DNA from: Verrucomicrobiota bacterium
GTDB lineage: Bacteria; Verrucomicrobiota; Verrucomicrobiia; Opitutales; Opitutaceae
Direction of reading: 5' to 3'
Assembly: GCA_023446865.1 (NCBI GenBank)
Contig: JAEXPL010000263.1
Span: 1-32,968, forward strand
DNA: 32,968 nt
Shown: positions 18,334 to 27,028 of the stretch, piece by piece
How positions within the stretch are numbered: the stretch's first letter is position 1
Layout of the letters: each line of letters begins with the position of its first letter
Notes under the pieces: generated by a model
What the model saw: the letters and a program-made list of their open reading frames with translations, nothing else
Databases searched by the model: none
What the model was told of the DNA's origin: nothing
Translations under genes and position numbers: made by a program

Positions 18334-18663
18334 TCAGTCCGTCATGCCCGGCTGCGGATGGATCCAGAAACGGGTGACGGTCTGGTGCTCGTGGCGCACG
18401 TCGTAGCCCCACTCGGTGGCGAGGATGGTGATCGGGGGCTCGCCGGTGCCGGTGGCGGGCAGGCCGGCGAACGCTTGGGTGAGGATCGTCGCCTCGCGAC
18501 GGGCACGGGCGAGGGACACGGTGAAGGCGTCCTCAATCGACGGAAACTCCCCGACGAGCTTCACGCTCTGGCGCGGGGGGCCGGGAAGCAGTTGCACGAG
18601 GGCGAACTCGAACACGGTGAAGTTTTCGCGGCCGGGCGAGGGAGTGGGCGAGTCGTCTTGCAT
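18334..18663 (-). CDS. Small hypothetical protein (109 aa)
   Basis: A 109-residue protein from ATG 18661-18663. There is no signal peptide and no membrane segment. It begins with a polar, proline-rich stretch (QDDSPTPSPGRENFTVFEFA), continues as a mixed alpha/beta-looking sequence (VKLVGEFPSIEDAFTVSLAR), and ends with ITILATEWGYDVRHEHQTVT and an aromatic tail FWIHPQPG. The amino-acid composition is protein-like, unlike the Arg/Pro-rich translation of the other frames, which supports it being a gene. I do not recognise the family. It converges with TerC and may share a message with the DUF2937-like gene upstream, although a 340-base gap separates them. Confidence 0.6.
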   Translation of the reverse strand: MQDDSPTPSPGRENFTVFEFALVQLLPGPPRQSVKLVGEFPSIEDAFTVSLARARREATILTQAFAGLPATGTGEPPITILATEWGYDVRHEHQTVTRFWIHPQPGMTD

Positions 18664-19003
18664 GGCGTGGGGAGCTTGGCGAAACGGTCTTTGCATATCG
18701 TGTGCCGGACAACTGGGTTGAGTGGAAATGCGCCCGATTTCCGCGGGGCGAGTGCGCGGGTGAGGAACAATGCTCATTTTCGCACGGCGCCCTTGCGAAG
18801 CTGCGGCGGGCGCTGTGGCGGATACGCTTTGGTGCGGTGCCGCCGGGCCGGTCCGCCGTGCGGCGGGCGGGTTCGTTCCACCGCGAGTCTTCGCGGCGCC
18901 GGGAGGCGCCGGCTGTGCGCAACATGGGTAGCATGTCGCGAGAGGTAACGGCACATTCCGCCCCGGGGGTGGGGCGCATTCCGCGGGGGGGCCGAACCTT
19001 CAC
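18664..19003. other. 340-base gap, no gene or clear signal seen
   Basis: Frames through this stretch translate to Arg/Pro-rich, low-quality sequence on both strands. It presumably holds the promoter of the 109-residue gene, but no convincing -35/-10 pair was found. Confidence 0.45.
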
Positions 19004-19555
19004 TCAGCGTTTCGCCGGGGCTGTCGTCCGGGCCGGCGCGAGCAGCCGCCGCAGTGGCAGGCGGATGAGCAGATGCCAGACGGCGAAAGCGATGCCGATG
19101 CCGACCGCGGCATAGACGGCGCCCTCGGCAGTCGTGGGTACGGCGGGTTTGAAGATCGCGGCCGTACCGCGGGCGATCTCGAGATCGAGATGGGTGATGA
19201 ATTCCCAAGGGCGGCTCCAGACCGACGCATCGGCCAGGGCCGTGTGCGCGGCGGCGAGGGCGTCGGCCCGATGGGCGGTCGCCTCCATCGTGGCGCCAAG
19301 TTTCGCCAATCCGGGATCAGTCTGGGCGATGGTGTCGGCGACGAACTGCGCAAGCGGTTTGCCGGCGGCCTGCGCGGCGGCCTCGTAGGCGGCGAGTTGG
19401 CGATTGATTTCCGCGAGGTGGCCACCGAGGCGCTGGAGGTACTGCTGGAAGAACTCGGGAGCCTGGGCGGCGCAGACGGCCCCGAGCACGCAGACCAACC
19501 GGTCGATGAATCCCTCGATCGCGGTGAAAGCCACGGCGGCGGTACGGCGGAACAT
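19004..19555 (-). CDS. DUF2937-like membrane protein
   Basis: A 183-residue protein. The N-terminal part, FIDRLVCVLGAVCAAQAPEF followed by FQQYLQRLGGHLAEINRQLA, has the hydrophobic helix and the Q-x-P-E-F-x-Q-Q-Y-x-Q-R-L-G-G-H pattern that I associate with the uncharacterised DUF2937 family. The middle is a helical, probably periplasmic stretch (TDPGLAKLGATMEATAHRAD). A second membrane helix near the C-terminus, AVYAAVGIGIAFAVWHLLIR, precedes a basic tail. No enzymatic motif is seen. The start ATG 19553-19555 is chosen because the open frame upstream is low-complexity. It lies 79 bases downstream of the EF-hand membrane protein gene on the same strand, so the two may form an operon. Confidence 0.72.
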   Translation of the reverse strand: MFRRTAAVAFTAIEGFIDRLVCVLGAVCAAQAPEFFQQYLQRLGGHLAEINRQLAAYEAAAQAAGKPLAQFVADTIAQTDPGLAKLGATMEATAHRADALAAAHTALADASVWSRPWEFITHLDLEIARGTAAIFKPAVPTTAEGAVYAAVGIGIAFAVWHLLIRLPLRRLLAPARTTAPAKR

Positions 19556-19634
19556 GCGGGAAGGGAAACAAAACGGCGGCGTCGGGTCAACCGGCGCCGC
19601 CGTGAGAAATGCCTGAAGACGCAGGGAGCGGCGG

Positions 19635-21881
19635 CTACTTGGCCGGCGGCGCTTCGGCGGGTTTCGCTTCAGCGGGTTTGGGCTCGGCGGCGGGGGCGGT
19701 GCGATCTTCCCAGAGGTATTTACCGCCATGGTGCTTGCGGTCGAGGTGGACCCAGACGGCGGCACCGACGAGGACGACCAATATCACGAGGCCGACGAAG
19801 CGGCGGCGGGCGCGGGCGGCGGCCTTGTCCTCAAACGGGTCCTCGAGGGAGCGGTGCGAGCCGGCCGGCAGCTTTGCCAGCGCGGTGAAGGAGGTGCCGA
19901 GCGGGATGTTGATCTTCACGCGGCCGTTGATGGCCCAGCCGTTGGCCTCGAGCACGGGGCCGAGGGTGCGCTGCCGCAGCTTGAGCCAGGCGATGAGCAT
20001 CGACGGCAGGGAGATCGCGAGCATCAGGCCGACCAGAACAAGCGGATATTGCCACCAGGCGAGGTCGAGGACGCGGGCGAAGACCGCGGCGAGCATCGTG
20101 CCGATCGAGCCGAGGGCGACGCCGATACCGGTGATCAGCGCGAGGTCGAACTTCTTGGGCTCGGCCTTGGCGGGCGCCGCCTTGTCTGCGTTGGCGGTGG
20201 TGGACGCGGCGGTGGCGAGCTTCGTGTCGGTGGCGGATTCGGCGGCGGCGGCGCGCTTGGCCACCTGTTCCTCGACCATGCGGACGAACTTCTTGTACGG
20301 GGACCAGAAGGCCTGGCGGATCGAGATCGGGTTGTCGACGATCTTGGTGATGGTGGCGTCCCAGTCGCGGCCCTTGCGGTCGACGAAGAGGCCGTTGCGT
20401 CCGACCATGAGGAAGTCGGAGTCGCCGTTGGAGAACACGGCGGCGATCTTCATCGCCTCGCCGGGGCGTCTGAGGTCGCAGTAGGCGATGTAGCATTTGC
20501 TCATCGCGGCGATCGCGGCATGGGCGCCTGCATCGGACACCTGGATGCAGAGGTCGCAGTGGCGGCTGTCGAGGTAGAGTGTGCCGGCCTGGAAGACGGT
20601 GGGGCGGGCGGGGTCGTAGAAATCGGCGAAGTTGACGAAGTTCGCCAGCAGCCGGGCCAGATCGCGGTGGTAACGGACGAGGCGTTCGACGGACTCGATG
20701 GCGGCCATCTCCGGTGCGACCGCGGTGTCTTGTGTGATCAACCGGGCGATCTCCTCGCGGGTGGCGCCGAGGAGCAACTCGCGCAGGCGTTCGGCGCCAA
20801 GCTTGTCCACGCTCGTGGCGGGCTTCGCGGCGGCCCAGGCGGCGTGGGCTTGGAACTTGGCGAGCACGTCGTGCCATTCGCTCTCGGTGAGCGAGGTGCG
20901 GTTGAGACCGTGGATCGGCGCGATGACCTGGGTGCGCAAGGCGGTGATCGCGGCGGCCCAGGCGGGGTTGATGCCTTCGACGAGCGGCAATGGACGGCCG
21001 GAACCGACCTGGGCGATCGGGAGGGCGGCGATCTCGGCGCCGAGCGTCGAAAGATCCTTGGTGGCAAGGGCGGCGAGTTCCGCCTCGGGATGGTTGAGAT
21101 GCCCCGTTGCGCGATGGTCGAAGGCCGACAGATGGCAGCGGTTGAAGTAGTCTTCGACCTTCGCGCGAACCGCGAGCACGGCCGCATAGGCGGCAGCGGT
21201 GCGTTCGCCGAGGAACTGGATGCCCGTGCCGGCGGCGGCCGATTGATCGGCCTTCGCGGACCAGTCGGCGAGCGCCTGGGCTTCGGCGAAGAACTTGGCC
21301 GTCAAGTCGGCGTTGATGCCGGGCTGCCCGCCGCGGTCGAGCACGGAGCCGACAGTGGCGATGATGTCGAGCACGGCCTGCTTGGTTGCAGGATCGGCGG
21401 CGGTTGCGGCGGGGACGACGCCGTCGCCGTTGAAGCGGGTCTGCGCGAAGATCTTCGCAGTGTCGGCCACATCGGTTACGGAGAGCGAGGTGGCGCCGGC
21501 TTTGCCGAGGGCGGTGAGGATCTGCTTGGCCGCGGCGAGGATCGCTTGCCCCTCGGGTTTATCGGCGGCGATATTGTCGAGGGTGAGCGGGGTGTCGCCG
21601 CGAGCGAGGCTGTCGCCGGATTTCAGGCGGGCGAGGGCCCATGCGACTGCGGCGAGGATCTCGGGCACCCGGATGCGGCCGTCCTTGTCGTTGTCGACCA
21701 ACTCGAGGGTGCGTTGGTCGAATTCAAGGCCTTTGGTCGGGCAGGCGAGGGCGATCCAGAGTTTGGGATCGAGTTGGGGCAGGGCAGCGAGGTCGGCTCC
21801 GGTGTCCAGCTTGACTTGATCGAGGCCGCCGGCGCGGAAGAAACGCCACGGATGGGCGGGAGGGGTGGAACGGGTGGTCAT
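19635..21881 (-). CDS. Large membrane protein with an EF-hand calcium-binding loop, function unknown
   Basis: A 748-residue protein. Residues 63-74 (DNDKDGRIRVPE) form a canonical EF-hand loop with acidic residues at positions 1, 3, 5 and 12 and Gly at 6; a degenerate second loop (FNGDGVVP) lies near 150-157. A long, mostly helical Ala-rich region follows, with CDLCIQV and CYIAYCDLRRPGEAMKIAAV around residues 440-480. Two close hydrophobic segments lie at about 575-632 and a third at about 693-713, followed by a KPAEAKPAEAPPAK repeat tail. There is no N-terminal signal peptide. ATG 21881 is preferred over GTG 21902. A TTGGCA-like -35 (21923-21928, minus strand) with a weak -10 at 21901-21906 may be its promoter. 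I know the family only as hypothetical. Confidence 0.72.
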   Translation of the reverse strand: MTTRSTPPAHPWRFFRAGGLDQVKLDTGADLAALPQLDPKLWIALACPTKGLEFDQRTLELVDNDKDGRIRVPEILAAVAWALARLKSGDSLARGDTPLTLDNIAADKPEGQAILAAAKQILTALGKAGATSLSVTDVADTAKIFAQTRFNGDGVVPAATAADPATKQAVLDIIATVGSVLDRGGQPGINADLTAKFFAEAQALADWSAKADQSAAAGTGIQFLGERTAAAYAAVLAVRAKVEDYFNRCHLSAFDHRATGHLNHPEAELAALATKDLSTLGAEIAALPIAQVGSGRPLPLVEGINPAWAAAITALRTQVIAPIHGLNRTSLTESEWHDVLAKFQAHAAWAAAKPATSVDKLGAERLRELLLGATREEIARLITQDTAVAPEMAAIESVERLVRYHRDLARLLANFVNFADFYDPARPTVFQAGTLYLDSRHCDLCIQVSDAGAHAAIAAMSKCYIAYCDLRRPGEAMKIAAVFSNGDSDFLMVGRNGLFVDRKGRDWDATITKIVDNPISIRQAFWSPYKKFVRMVEEQVAKRAAAAESATDTKLATAASTTANADKAAPAKAEPKKFDLALITGIGVALGSIGTMLAAVFARVLDLAWWQYPLVLVGLMLAISLPSMLIAWLKLRQRTLGPVLEANGWAINGRVKINIPLGTSFTALAKLPAGSHRSLEDPFEDKAAARARRRFVGLVILVVLVGAAVWVHLDRKHHGGKYLWEDRTAPAAEPKPAEAKPAEAPPAK

Positions 21882-22001
21882 CGGTTTGGGTTGCAAAGGC
21901 ACGGTAGTGGCGCCGGCATTTTTGCCAATCTCCGGGATACGTTTCTTGGGCGGCCGGGCGAGGGTCGATGTGAGGGTAGGACCGCAGAATGGAGAAAGCG
22001 C

Positions 22002-22030
22002 TTGCGGTAAAACATTAGCTGGCTAATGAT
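22002..22030 (+). promoter_or_regulatory. Predicted promoter of the marR-RND efflux operon with operator in the spacer
   Basis: TTGCGG (22002-22007) and AATGAT (22025-22030) are spaced by 17 bases, a good sigma-70-like geometry with partial hexamer matches. The expected start of transcription is near 22037, ahead of the chosen marR start at 22065. The palindrome at 22013-22028 occupies most of the spacer, so a bound repressor would block polymerase. Confidence 0.5.
22013..22028. promoter_or_regulatory. MarR/SlyA-like operator palindrome
   Basis: CATTAGC-TG-GCTAATG is a perfect 7-bp inverted repeat with a 2-base centre. The core TTAGCTGGCTAA matches the known SlyA/RovA consensus TTAGCAAGCTAA at all but the two central bases. 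It lies just upstream of a marR gene, as expected for autoregulation. Confidence 0.7.
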
Positions 22031-22064
22031 TCGCGTCCTTAATATCGGCTCCCGCACCATCATC

Positions 22065-22631
22065 ATGTTTCTCCTCCGCGATCTCCCTGACCACGAGTGC
22101 CTCCAGCGATTGAGGGTGCGCTATCCCCAAATGGACGTCGAGAGCATCCGCGCGATCATGTGTCTGATCCGCACGGCTCATGATGTGACCGACGGTTTCG
22201 AGCGATTTCTGGCCAAGCACGGGCTGTCGCATGGGCGGTTCGCGATCCTGATGTACCTCAACCGTAAACCGGAGACGCCTGTCAACCAGACCCACCTTGC
22301 CGAGGCTTACGGCGTCTCAAAAGCGACGATCACCGGGTTGATCGATGGCTTGGAGCGGGATGCGATGGTCGAGCGCCTACCGGACCCGGCGGATCGCCGG
22401 GCGTCGCTGGTGCGGCTGGCTCCTGCGGGTGATGCCTTTCTCGCCGATTTTCTGCCCAACCATTTCCGGAGCGTGGCCGAGCTGATGTCGGGTCTGGGCG
22501 AAGCGGATCGGGCGCAACTCACCGAGCTGCTCTGCAAGGTGCGGTGTGGGCTCGATCGTGTGCTCAGCCAGGATGGCTCCGGTGGACGTGGTTGCTCGGC
22601 GCCCGGCACGGGTGCCGACGCCAGTGCTTGA
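22065..22631 (+). CDS. MarR-family regulator of the adjacent RND efflux operon
   Basis: A 188-residue protein with the MarR fold: dimerisation helices (ESIRAIMCLIRTAHDVTDGF), a winged helix-turn-helix (NQTHLAEAYGVSKATITGLI) and the wing motif DPADRRASLVRL. The first ATG at 22026 lies inside the operator palindrome and the predicted -10, so the next ATG (22065) is chosen; ATG 22131 is also possible. The gene is followed after 57 bases by the membrane fusion protein gene. Repressors of this kind usually control efflux pumps and are released by the pump's own substrates, so autoregulated control of the four-gene operon is the natural inference. The final residues (GSGGRGCSAPGTGADASA) are a low-complexity tail. 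Confidence 0.88.
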   Translation: MFLLRDLPDHECLQRLRVRYPQMDVESIRAIMCLIRTAHDVTDGFERFLAKHGLSHGRFAILMYLNRKPETPVNQTHLAEAYGVSKATITGLIDGLERDAMVERLPDPADRRASLVRLAPAGDAFLADFLPNHFRSVAELMSGLGEADRAQLTELLCKVRCGLDRVLSQDGSGGRGCSAPGTGADASA

Positions 22632-22688
22632 ACCACTCCGCTCCCGCACCGTTCTCCCGTTACGAATTTCCTGAAACCTCTTTCCTCT

Positions 22689-23819
22689 ATGCATAATCGC
22701 ATCCTCATCGGAATCGCCGTTCTCATCGGACTTGCTGGCATCGTCGTCGGCCTCGGGGCCGCCAAAGCCCAGCAACTCAGTGCCATGAAAGCAGCCGCCA
22801 ACGTGGTGCCCGTCGAGGCCGTGACCACGGCCAAGGCCCAGCAGCAGACGTGGAACCCCACGCTCTACTCGGTGGGTACGCTTACTGCCGAGAACGGTGT
22901 CACGATGGCCGCCGAGGTTGCCGGCACGGTGGCGAAGATCGACTTTGAGTCGGGTGCCACGGTGGAGAAAGGCACGTTGCTCGCGCAATTCGACGTCTCC
23001 GTTGAACAGGCGCAGTTGCGCTCGGCCGAGGCCAGCGCCGAACTCGCTCGCCTCAACGCCGAGCGCATCCGCGAGCTGCGCCACAAGGACACCCTCGCCC
23101 AGGCCGATCTCGACACCGTCGAGGCCCAGCTCAAGCAGGCCGAGGCCAGCGTCGAGGCGATCCGCGCCGCAATCGAGAAGAAGACCTTCCGCGCGCCCTT
23201 CGCCGGCACGCTCGGCATTCGCAAGGTCAACGTCGGCCAGTACGTCAACTCCGGCCAGGCCATCGTCGAGCTGCAGACGCTCGACCCGATCCATGTCGAT
23301 TTCTCCCTGCCGCAGCAGCGTGTGGTCGACCTGGCCGTCGGCCAGTCTGTCGAGGTGACCACCGACGGTGTCTCCGGGGCCAAGTTCACCGGCAAGATCA
23401 CGGCGTTCGACCCGCGCATCGATCCGGCCACCCGCAACCTGCGCGTGCGCGCCACCCTGGCCAACGACGGCAGCAGGCTGCGCCCGGGCATGTTCGCCAA
23501 CGTCGAGGTGCTCCTGCCCACCGGCGAGCCGGTGATCGTGGTGCCGGCCAGCGCGGTGTTGTACGCGCCGTACGGCGACTCGGTCTTCGTCGTCGAGCGC
23601 AAGCGTGACGCGAAGGGCGCCGAGGCGACCACCGTGCGCCAGCAGACCGTGCGCCTCGGTCTGACGCGCGGCGACTTCGTGGTGATCCTCTCCGGCGTGA
23701 AGGCCGGTGAGGAAATTGTGAGCACCGGCGCTTTCAAACTGCGCAACGGCGCGCCCGTGCGGGTCAATAACGAGGTCGTGCCCGCCGCCGAGCTCGCCCC
23801 GAAACCGGTCAACAGCTGA
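22689..23819 (+). CDS. RND efflux periplasmic adaptor (membrane fusion protein)
   Basis: A 376-residue HlyD/AcrA-type protein. An N-terminal hydrophobic anchor (ILIGIAVLIGLAGIVVGL) leads to the biotinyl-lipoyl half-domain (VAGTVAKIDFESGATVEKGT), an alpha-helical hairpin rich in Glu and Ala (residues about 100-160), the second lipoyl half (FRAPFAGTLGIRKVNVGQYV), and beta-barrel and membrane-proximal domains (FDPRIDPATRNLRVRATL, LRPGMFANVEVLLP). There is no lipobox cysteine, so it is anchored by the transmembrane helix rather than by lipid. It bridges the RND pump to the outer-membrane channel. The hairpin is short, as in MexH-like adaptors. The RND gene starts 66 bases downstream. Confidence 0.93.
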   Translation: MHNRILIGIAVLIGLAGIVVGLGAAKAQQLSAMKAAANVVPVEAVTTAKAQQQTWNPTLYSVGTLTAENGVTMAAEVAGTVAKIDFESGATVEKGTLLAQFDVSVEQAQLRSAEASAELARLNAERIRELRHKDTLAQADLDTVEAQLKQAEASVEAIRAAIEKKTFRAPFAGTLGIRKVNVGQYVNSGQAIVELQTLDPIHVDFSLPQQRVVDLAVGQSVEVTTDGVSGAKFTGKITAFDPRIDPATRNLRVRATLANDGSRLRPGMFANVEVLLPTGEPVIVVPASAVLYAPYGDSVFVVERKRDAKGAEATTVRQQTVRLGLTRGDFVVILSGVKAGEEIVSTGAFKLRNGAPVRVNNEVVPAAELAPKPVNS

Positions 23820-23846
23820 TCCGGCTCCCTCGAACTCCGTCGCCCA

Positions 23847-23868
23847 GCGCGCCGCCTTGGCGACGCGC
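23847..23868. other. Intercistronic stem-loop between MFP and RND genes
   Basis: GCGCG pairs with CGCGC and, past one mismatch, CGCC pairs with GGCG around a TT centre. It fills the middle of the 66-base gap. Such structures can protect or process polycistronic mRNA; no function can be shown here. Confidence 0.4.
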
Positions 23869-23885
23869 GAGGCCCCAAGCCACCC

Positions 23886-26800
23886 ATGAAAATCACCGAT
23901 CTTTTCATCCGCCGCCCCGTCCTGGCGTTCGTGATCAACCTCGTGATCATCGTCGCCGGCGTGCAGGCCTACCGCACGCTCTCCGTGCGCCAGTACCCGC
24001 GCAGCGAGATCGCGACCATCACGGTCAGCACCGTCTATGTCGGCGCCAACGCCGACCTGGTCCGCGGCTTCATCACCACGCCGCTGGAGCGCGTCATCGC
24101 CGCGGCCGACGGCATCGACTACCTCGAGTCGAGCAGCGCGCAGAGCATGTCGACCATCACTGCGCACCTTAAGATCAACTACGACTCCAACAAGGCGCTC
24201 TCCGAGATCAGCGCCAAGGTCGACCAGGTCCGCCGCGACCTGCCGCCCGAGGCCGAGGTCCCCGTCATCAACATCGCGACCAGCGACTCCCAGTTCGCCT
24301 CGATGTACCTGAGCTTCAGCTCGCCCACCCTCCGCCAGAACGAGATCACCGACTACCTCAACCGCGTCGTGCAGCCCCGCCTGGCCTCGCTGGGCGGCGT
24401 GCAGCGCGCCGACATCCTCGGCGGCCGCGTCTTCGCGATGCGGGTGTGGCTCAAGCCCGAGAAGATGGCGGCGCTCAATGTCACCGCCACTCAGGTACGA
24501 TCGGCCCTGGCCGCCGGCAACTACCTCTCCGCGCTCGGCAGCACCAAGGGCAACTACATCCAGGTCCGCCTCACCGCCAACACCGACCTGCGCTCGGTCG
24601 GCGAGTTCAAGCAGCTGCCCATTCGCCAGGAGGGCGGCGCCATCGTCCGCCTCGAGGACATCGCCGATGTCGTGCTCGGCGCCGAGGACTACGAGACCGA
24701 GGTGCGCTTCTCCGGCGAGGGCGCCGTGTTCATGGGCATCTGGGTGCTGCCCAACGCCAACACCCTCGACGTCATCGGGGCGGTGCGCGATGTCATGCCC
24801 GACATCCGGCGCAATCTGCCCAGTGCGCTCAACGCCAACGTCGCCTACGATTCGACCAACTACATCAACGACTCGATCCACGAGGTCTACAGCACGCTCT
24901 TCGACACCCTCCTGATTGTCATCGCGGTCATCTACCTCTTCCTTGGTTCGTGGCGCTCGGTGCTCATCCCGATCCTCGCCATCCCCGTGTCGCTCGTCGG
25001 CGCGATCTTCCTGATGCAGGTCTTCGGTTTCACCATCAACCTGCTCACGCTGCTGGCCATCGTGCTCTCGGTCGGTCTGGTCGTCGACGACGCCATCGTC
25101 GTCGTCGAGAACGTCGAGCGCCATCTGCGCGAGGGGATGAAGCCGTTCGACGCCGCCATCCAGGGCGCGCGCGAACTGGTCGGTCCGATCGTCGCGATGA
25201 CGGTCACCCTCGCCGCCGTGTACGCGCCGATCGGTCTCCAGGGTGGCCTCACGGGTTCGCTCTTCCGCGAGTTCGCCTTCACCCTCGCCGGCGCGGTGCT
25301 CATCTCCGGTGTCGTCGCCCTCACGCTCTCGCCGGTGATGTGCGCCAACCTGCTCTCGCACAAGGTCGAGAGCGGCCGCTTCACCCGCTTCATCGACGGG
25401 CAGTTCAACGCCTTCCGCGATTTCTACAGCCGTGCGCTCGACGCCATCCTCAAGGAACGCTGGGCGGTGTACATCGTCTGGGGCGTGCTCACGCTGTGCG
25501 TCCCCCTCCTGTTCATGTTCTCGGCGCGCGAACTCGCTCCGGCCGAGGACCAGGGCTTCATGATGATGCAGGCCGAGGCTTCGGCCAACGCCACCCTCGA
25601 CCAGACCTCGCTCTTCAGCAACATGGCGTTCAAGGACGCCGTCCTCACGCTCCCCGAGTACGACTACTCGTTCCAGATCACCTTCGCCACCGGCAGCTTC
25701 TCCGGTGTTGTCGTCAAGCCGTGGAGCCAGCGCGAGCGCAAGATCCCGCAGATCGTGCGCGATCTGCAGGCGAAGCTCACCGACGTGCCCGGGCTGCGCT
25801 ACTACGCCCTGCAGCCGCCGGCGTTGCAGGGTGGCGGCGTCTTCCCGGCCGAGATTGTCATCGCCTCGACCGCCGGCGAACAGGAGCTGCTCGGCTTCGC
25901 CCAACAGCTCGCCGACGAGACCTTCGCCGACGGCCTCTGGGCCCGGCCGCCGAACATCGACCTGAAGATCGACCAACCGCAGTCGCAGCTCGTGATCGAC
26001 CGCGACAAGGTCGCCTCCCTCGGGCTCAACCTCCAGCAGATCGGCGCCGATGTCGGCTCCATGATCGGCGGCGGCTTCGTCAACCGCTTCAGCATCTCCG
26101 GCCGCAGCTACAAGGTCATTCCGCAGATCGAGCGCACCGGCCGCCTCAACGCCGACCAGCTCCAGGACCTCTATGTCTCCGGCTCCGGCGGACAGCTCAT
26201 CCCGCTCAGCACCGTCGCCACGATCAAGAACAGCACCGAGCCGCGCTCCCTCAACCGGTTCAACCAGATGAACTCCGTCACCATCAGCGCCTTCCCCAAG
26301 AGCGCGCTGGGCGATGTGCTGAACAAGTTCGAGAAACGCGCCAGCGAGGTGCTGCCCAAGGGCTACGTCATCGATTTCAAGGGGCAGTCGCGCCAGCTCA
26401 AGGTCGAGGGCAACAAGTTCCTGCCCGCGATGGGCCTGGCGGTCATCCTGATCTTCCTGGTGCTCGCGGCGCAGTTCAACAGCTTCCGCGACCCCTTCGT
26501 CATTCTGCTCGGCTCCGTGCCGCTGGCCATGTTCGGCGCCCTCATCTTCACCTTCCTGAAGATGATGAATCCGACCATGCCGTGGTGGAGCGACGGCTGG
26601 ACGACCTCGCTCAACATCTATTCGCAGATCGGCCTCATCACCCTGGTCGGCCTCATCGCCAAGAACGGCATTCTCATCGTCGAGTTCGCCAACAAGCAGC
26701 AGGAGCTCGGCCTCTCCAAGCTCGCGGCGGTGAAGGAGGGCGCACGCCTGCGCTTGCGCGCCGTCATGATGACCACCGCGGCGACTGTCTTCGGCCACCT

Positions 26801-27011
26801 GCCGCTGTGCTTCGTCTCCGGCCCCGGTGCCGCCGCCCGTAACAGCATCGGCCTGGTGCTCTGCGCCGGCCTGACCATCGGCACGGCTTTCACCCTGTTC
26901 GTCGTGCCCGCCCTGTACATGCTCCTCGCCAAGGACCACAAGGCCCAGCAGGCCAAGGTCTCCTCGCAGTTCGCCTCGGTCGACGCTCACGCGGCGGCCG
27001 CCACCAAGTGA
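23886..27011 (+). CDS. RND multidrug efflux transporter, HAE1 (AcrB/MexF-like)
   Basis: A 1041-residue inner-membrane pump of full family length. It begins MKITDLFIRRPVLAFVIN, typical of HAE1 proteins, and has 12 predicted helices with two large periplasmic loops after helices 1 and 7. Helix 4 contains LVVDDAIVVVENVERH, the pair of aspartates of the proton relay, and helix 10 contains LVGLIAKNGILIVEFAN with the relay lysine. The first porter region reads RGFITTPLERVIAAADGIDY. These features indicate proton-driven export of hydrophobic or amphiphilic compounds, not metals. It works with the adaptor upstream and the TolC-type channel downstream. Its stop codon overlaps a GTG of the next gene (GTGA). 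The minus strand carries a 1546-codon open frame, which is a shadow of codon bias. Confidence 0.95.
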   Translation: MKITDLFIRRPVLAFVINLVIIVAGVQAYRTLSVRQYPRSEIATITVSTVYVGANADLVRGFITTPLERVIAAADGIDYLESSSAQSMSTITAHLKINYDSNKALSEISAKVDQVRRDLPPEAEVPVINIATSDSQFASMYLSFSSPTLRQNEITDYLNRVVQPRLASLGGVQRADILGGRVFAMRVWLKPEKMAALNVTATQVRSALAAGNYLSALGSTKGNYIQVRLTANTDLRSVGEFKQLPIRQEGGAIVRLEDIADVVLGAEDYETEVRFSGEGAVFMGIWVLPNANTLDVIGAVRDVMPDIRRNLPSALNANVAYDSTNYINDSIHEVYSTLFDTLLIVIAVIYLFLGSWRSVLIPILAIPVSLVGAIFLMQVFGFTINLLTLLAIVLSVGLVVDDAIVVVENVERHLREGMKPFDAAIQGARELVGPIVAMTVTLAAVYAPIGLQGGLTGSLFREFAFTLAGAVLISGVVALTLSPVMCANLLSHKVESGRFTRFIDGQFNAFRDFYSRALDAILKERWAVYIVWGVLTLCVPLLFMFSARELAPAEDQGFMMMQAEASANATLDQTSLFSNMAFKDAVLTLPEYDYSFQITFATGSFSGVVVKPWSQRERKIPQIVRDLQAKLTDVPGLRYYALQPPALQGGGVFPAEIVIASTAGEQELLGFAQQLADETFADGLWARPPNIDLKIDQPQSQLVIDRDKVASLGLNLQQIGADVGSMIGGGFVNRFSISGRSYKVIPQIERTGRLNADQLQDLYVSGSGGQLIPLSTVATIKNSTEPRSLNRFNQMNSVTISAFPKSALGDVLNKFEKRASEVLPKGYVIDFKGQSRQLKVEGNKFLPAMGLAVILIFLVLAAQFNSFRDPFVILLGSVPLAMFGALIFTFLKMMNPTMPWWSDGWTTSLNIYSQIGLITLVGLIAKNGILIVEFANKQQELGLSKLAAVKEGARLRLRAVMMTTAATVFGHLPLCFVSGPGAAARNSIGLVLCAGLTIGTAFTLFVVPALYMLLAKDHKAQQAKVSSQFASVDAHAAAATK

Positions 27012-27028
27012 AATCAACTTCCCCGGAC

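Noticed and set aside
22377..27017. 1546-codon open frame on the minus strand, antisense to the MFP and RND genes
   Set aside because: It covers strongly supported genes on the other strand, its translation is a Glu/Asp/Gly/Arg/His-rich shadow with no domain, and such frames follow from high third-position GC.
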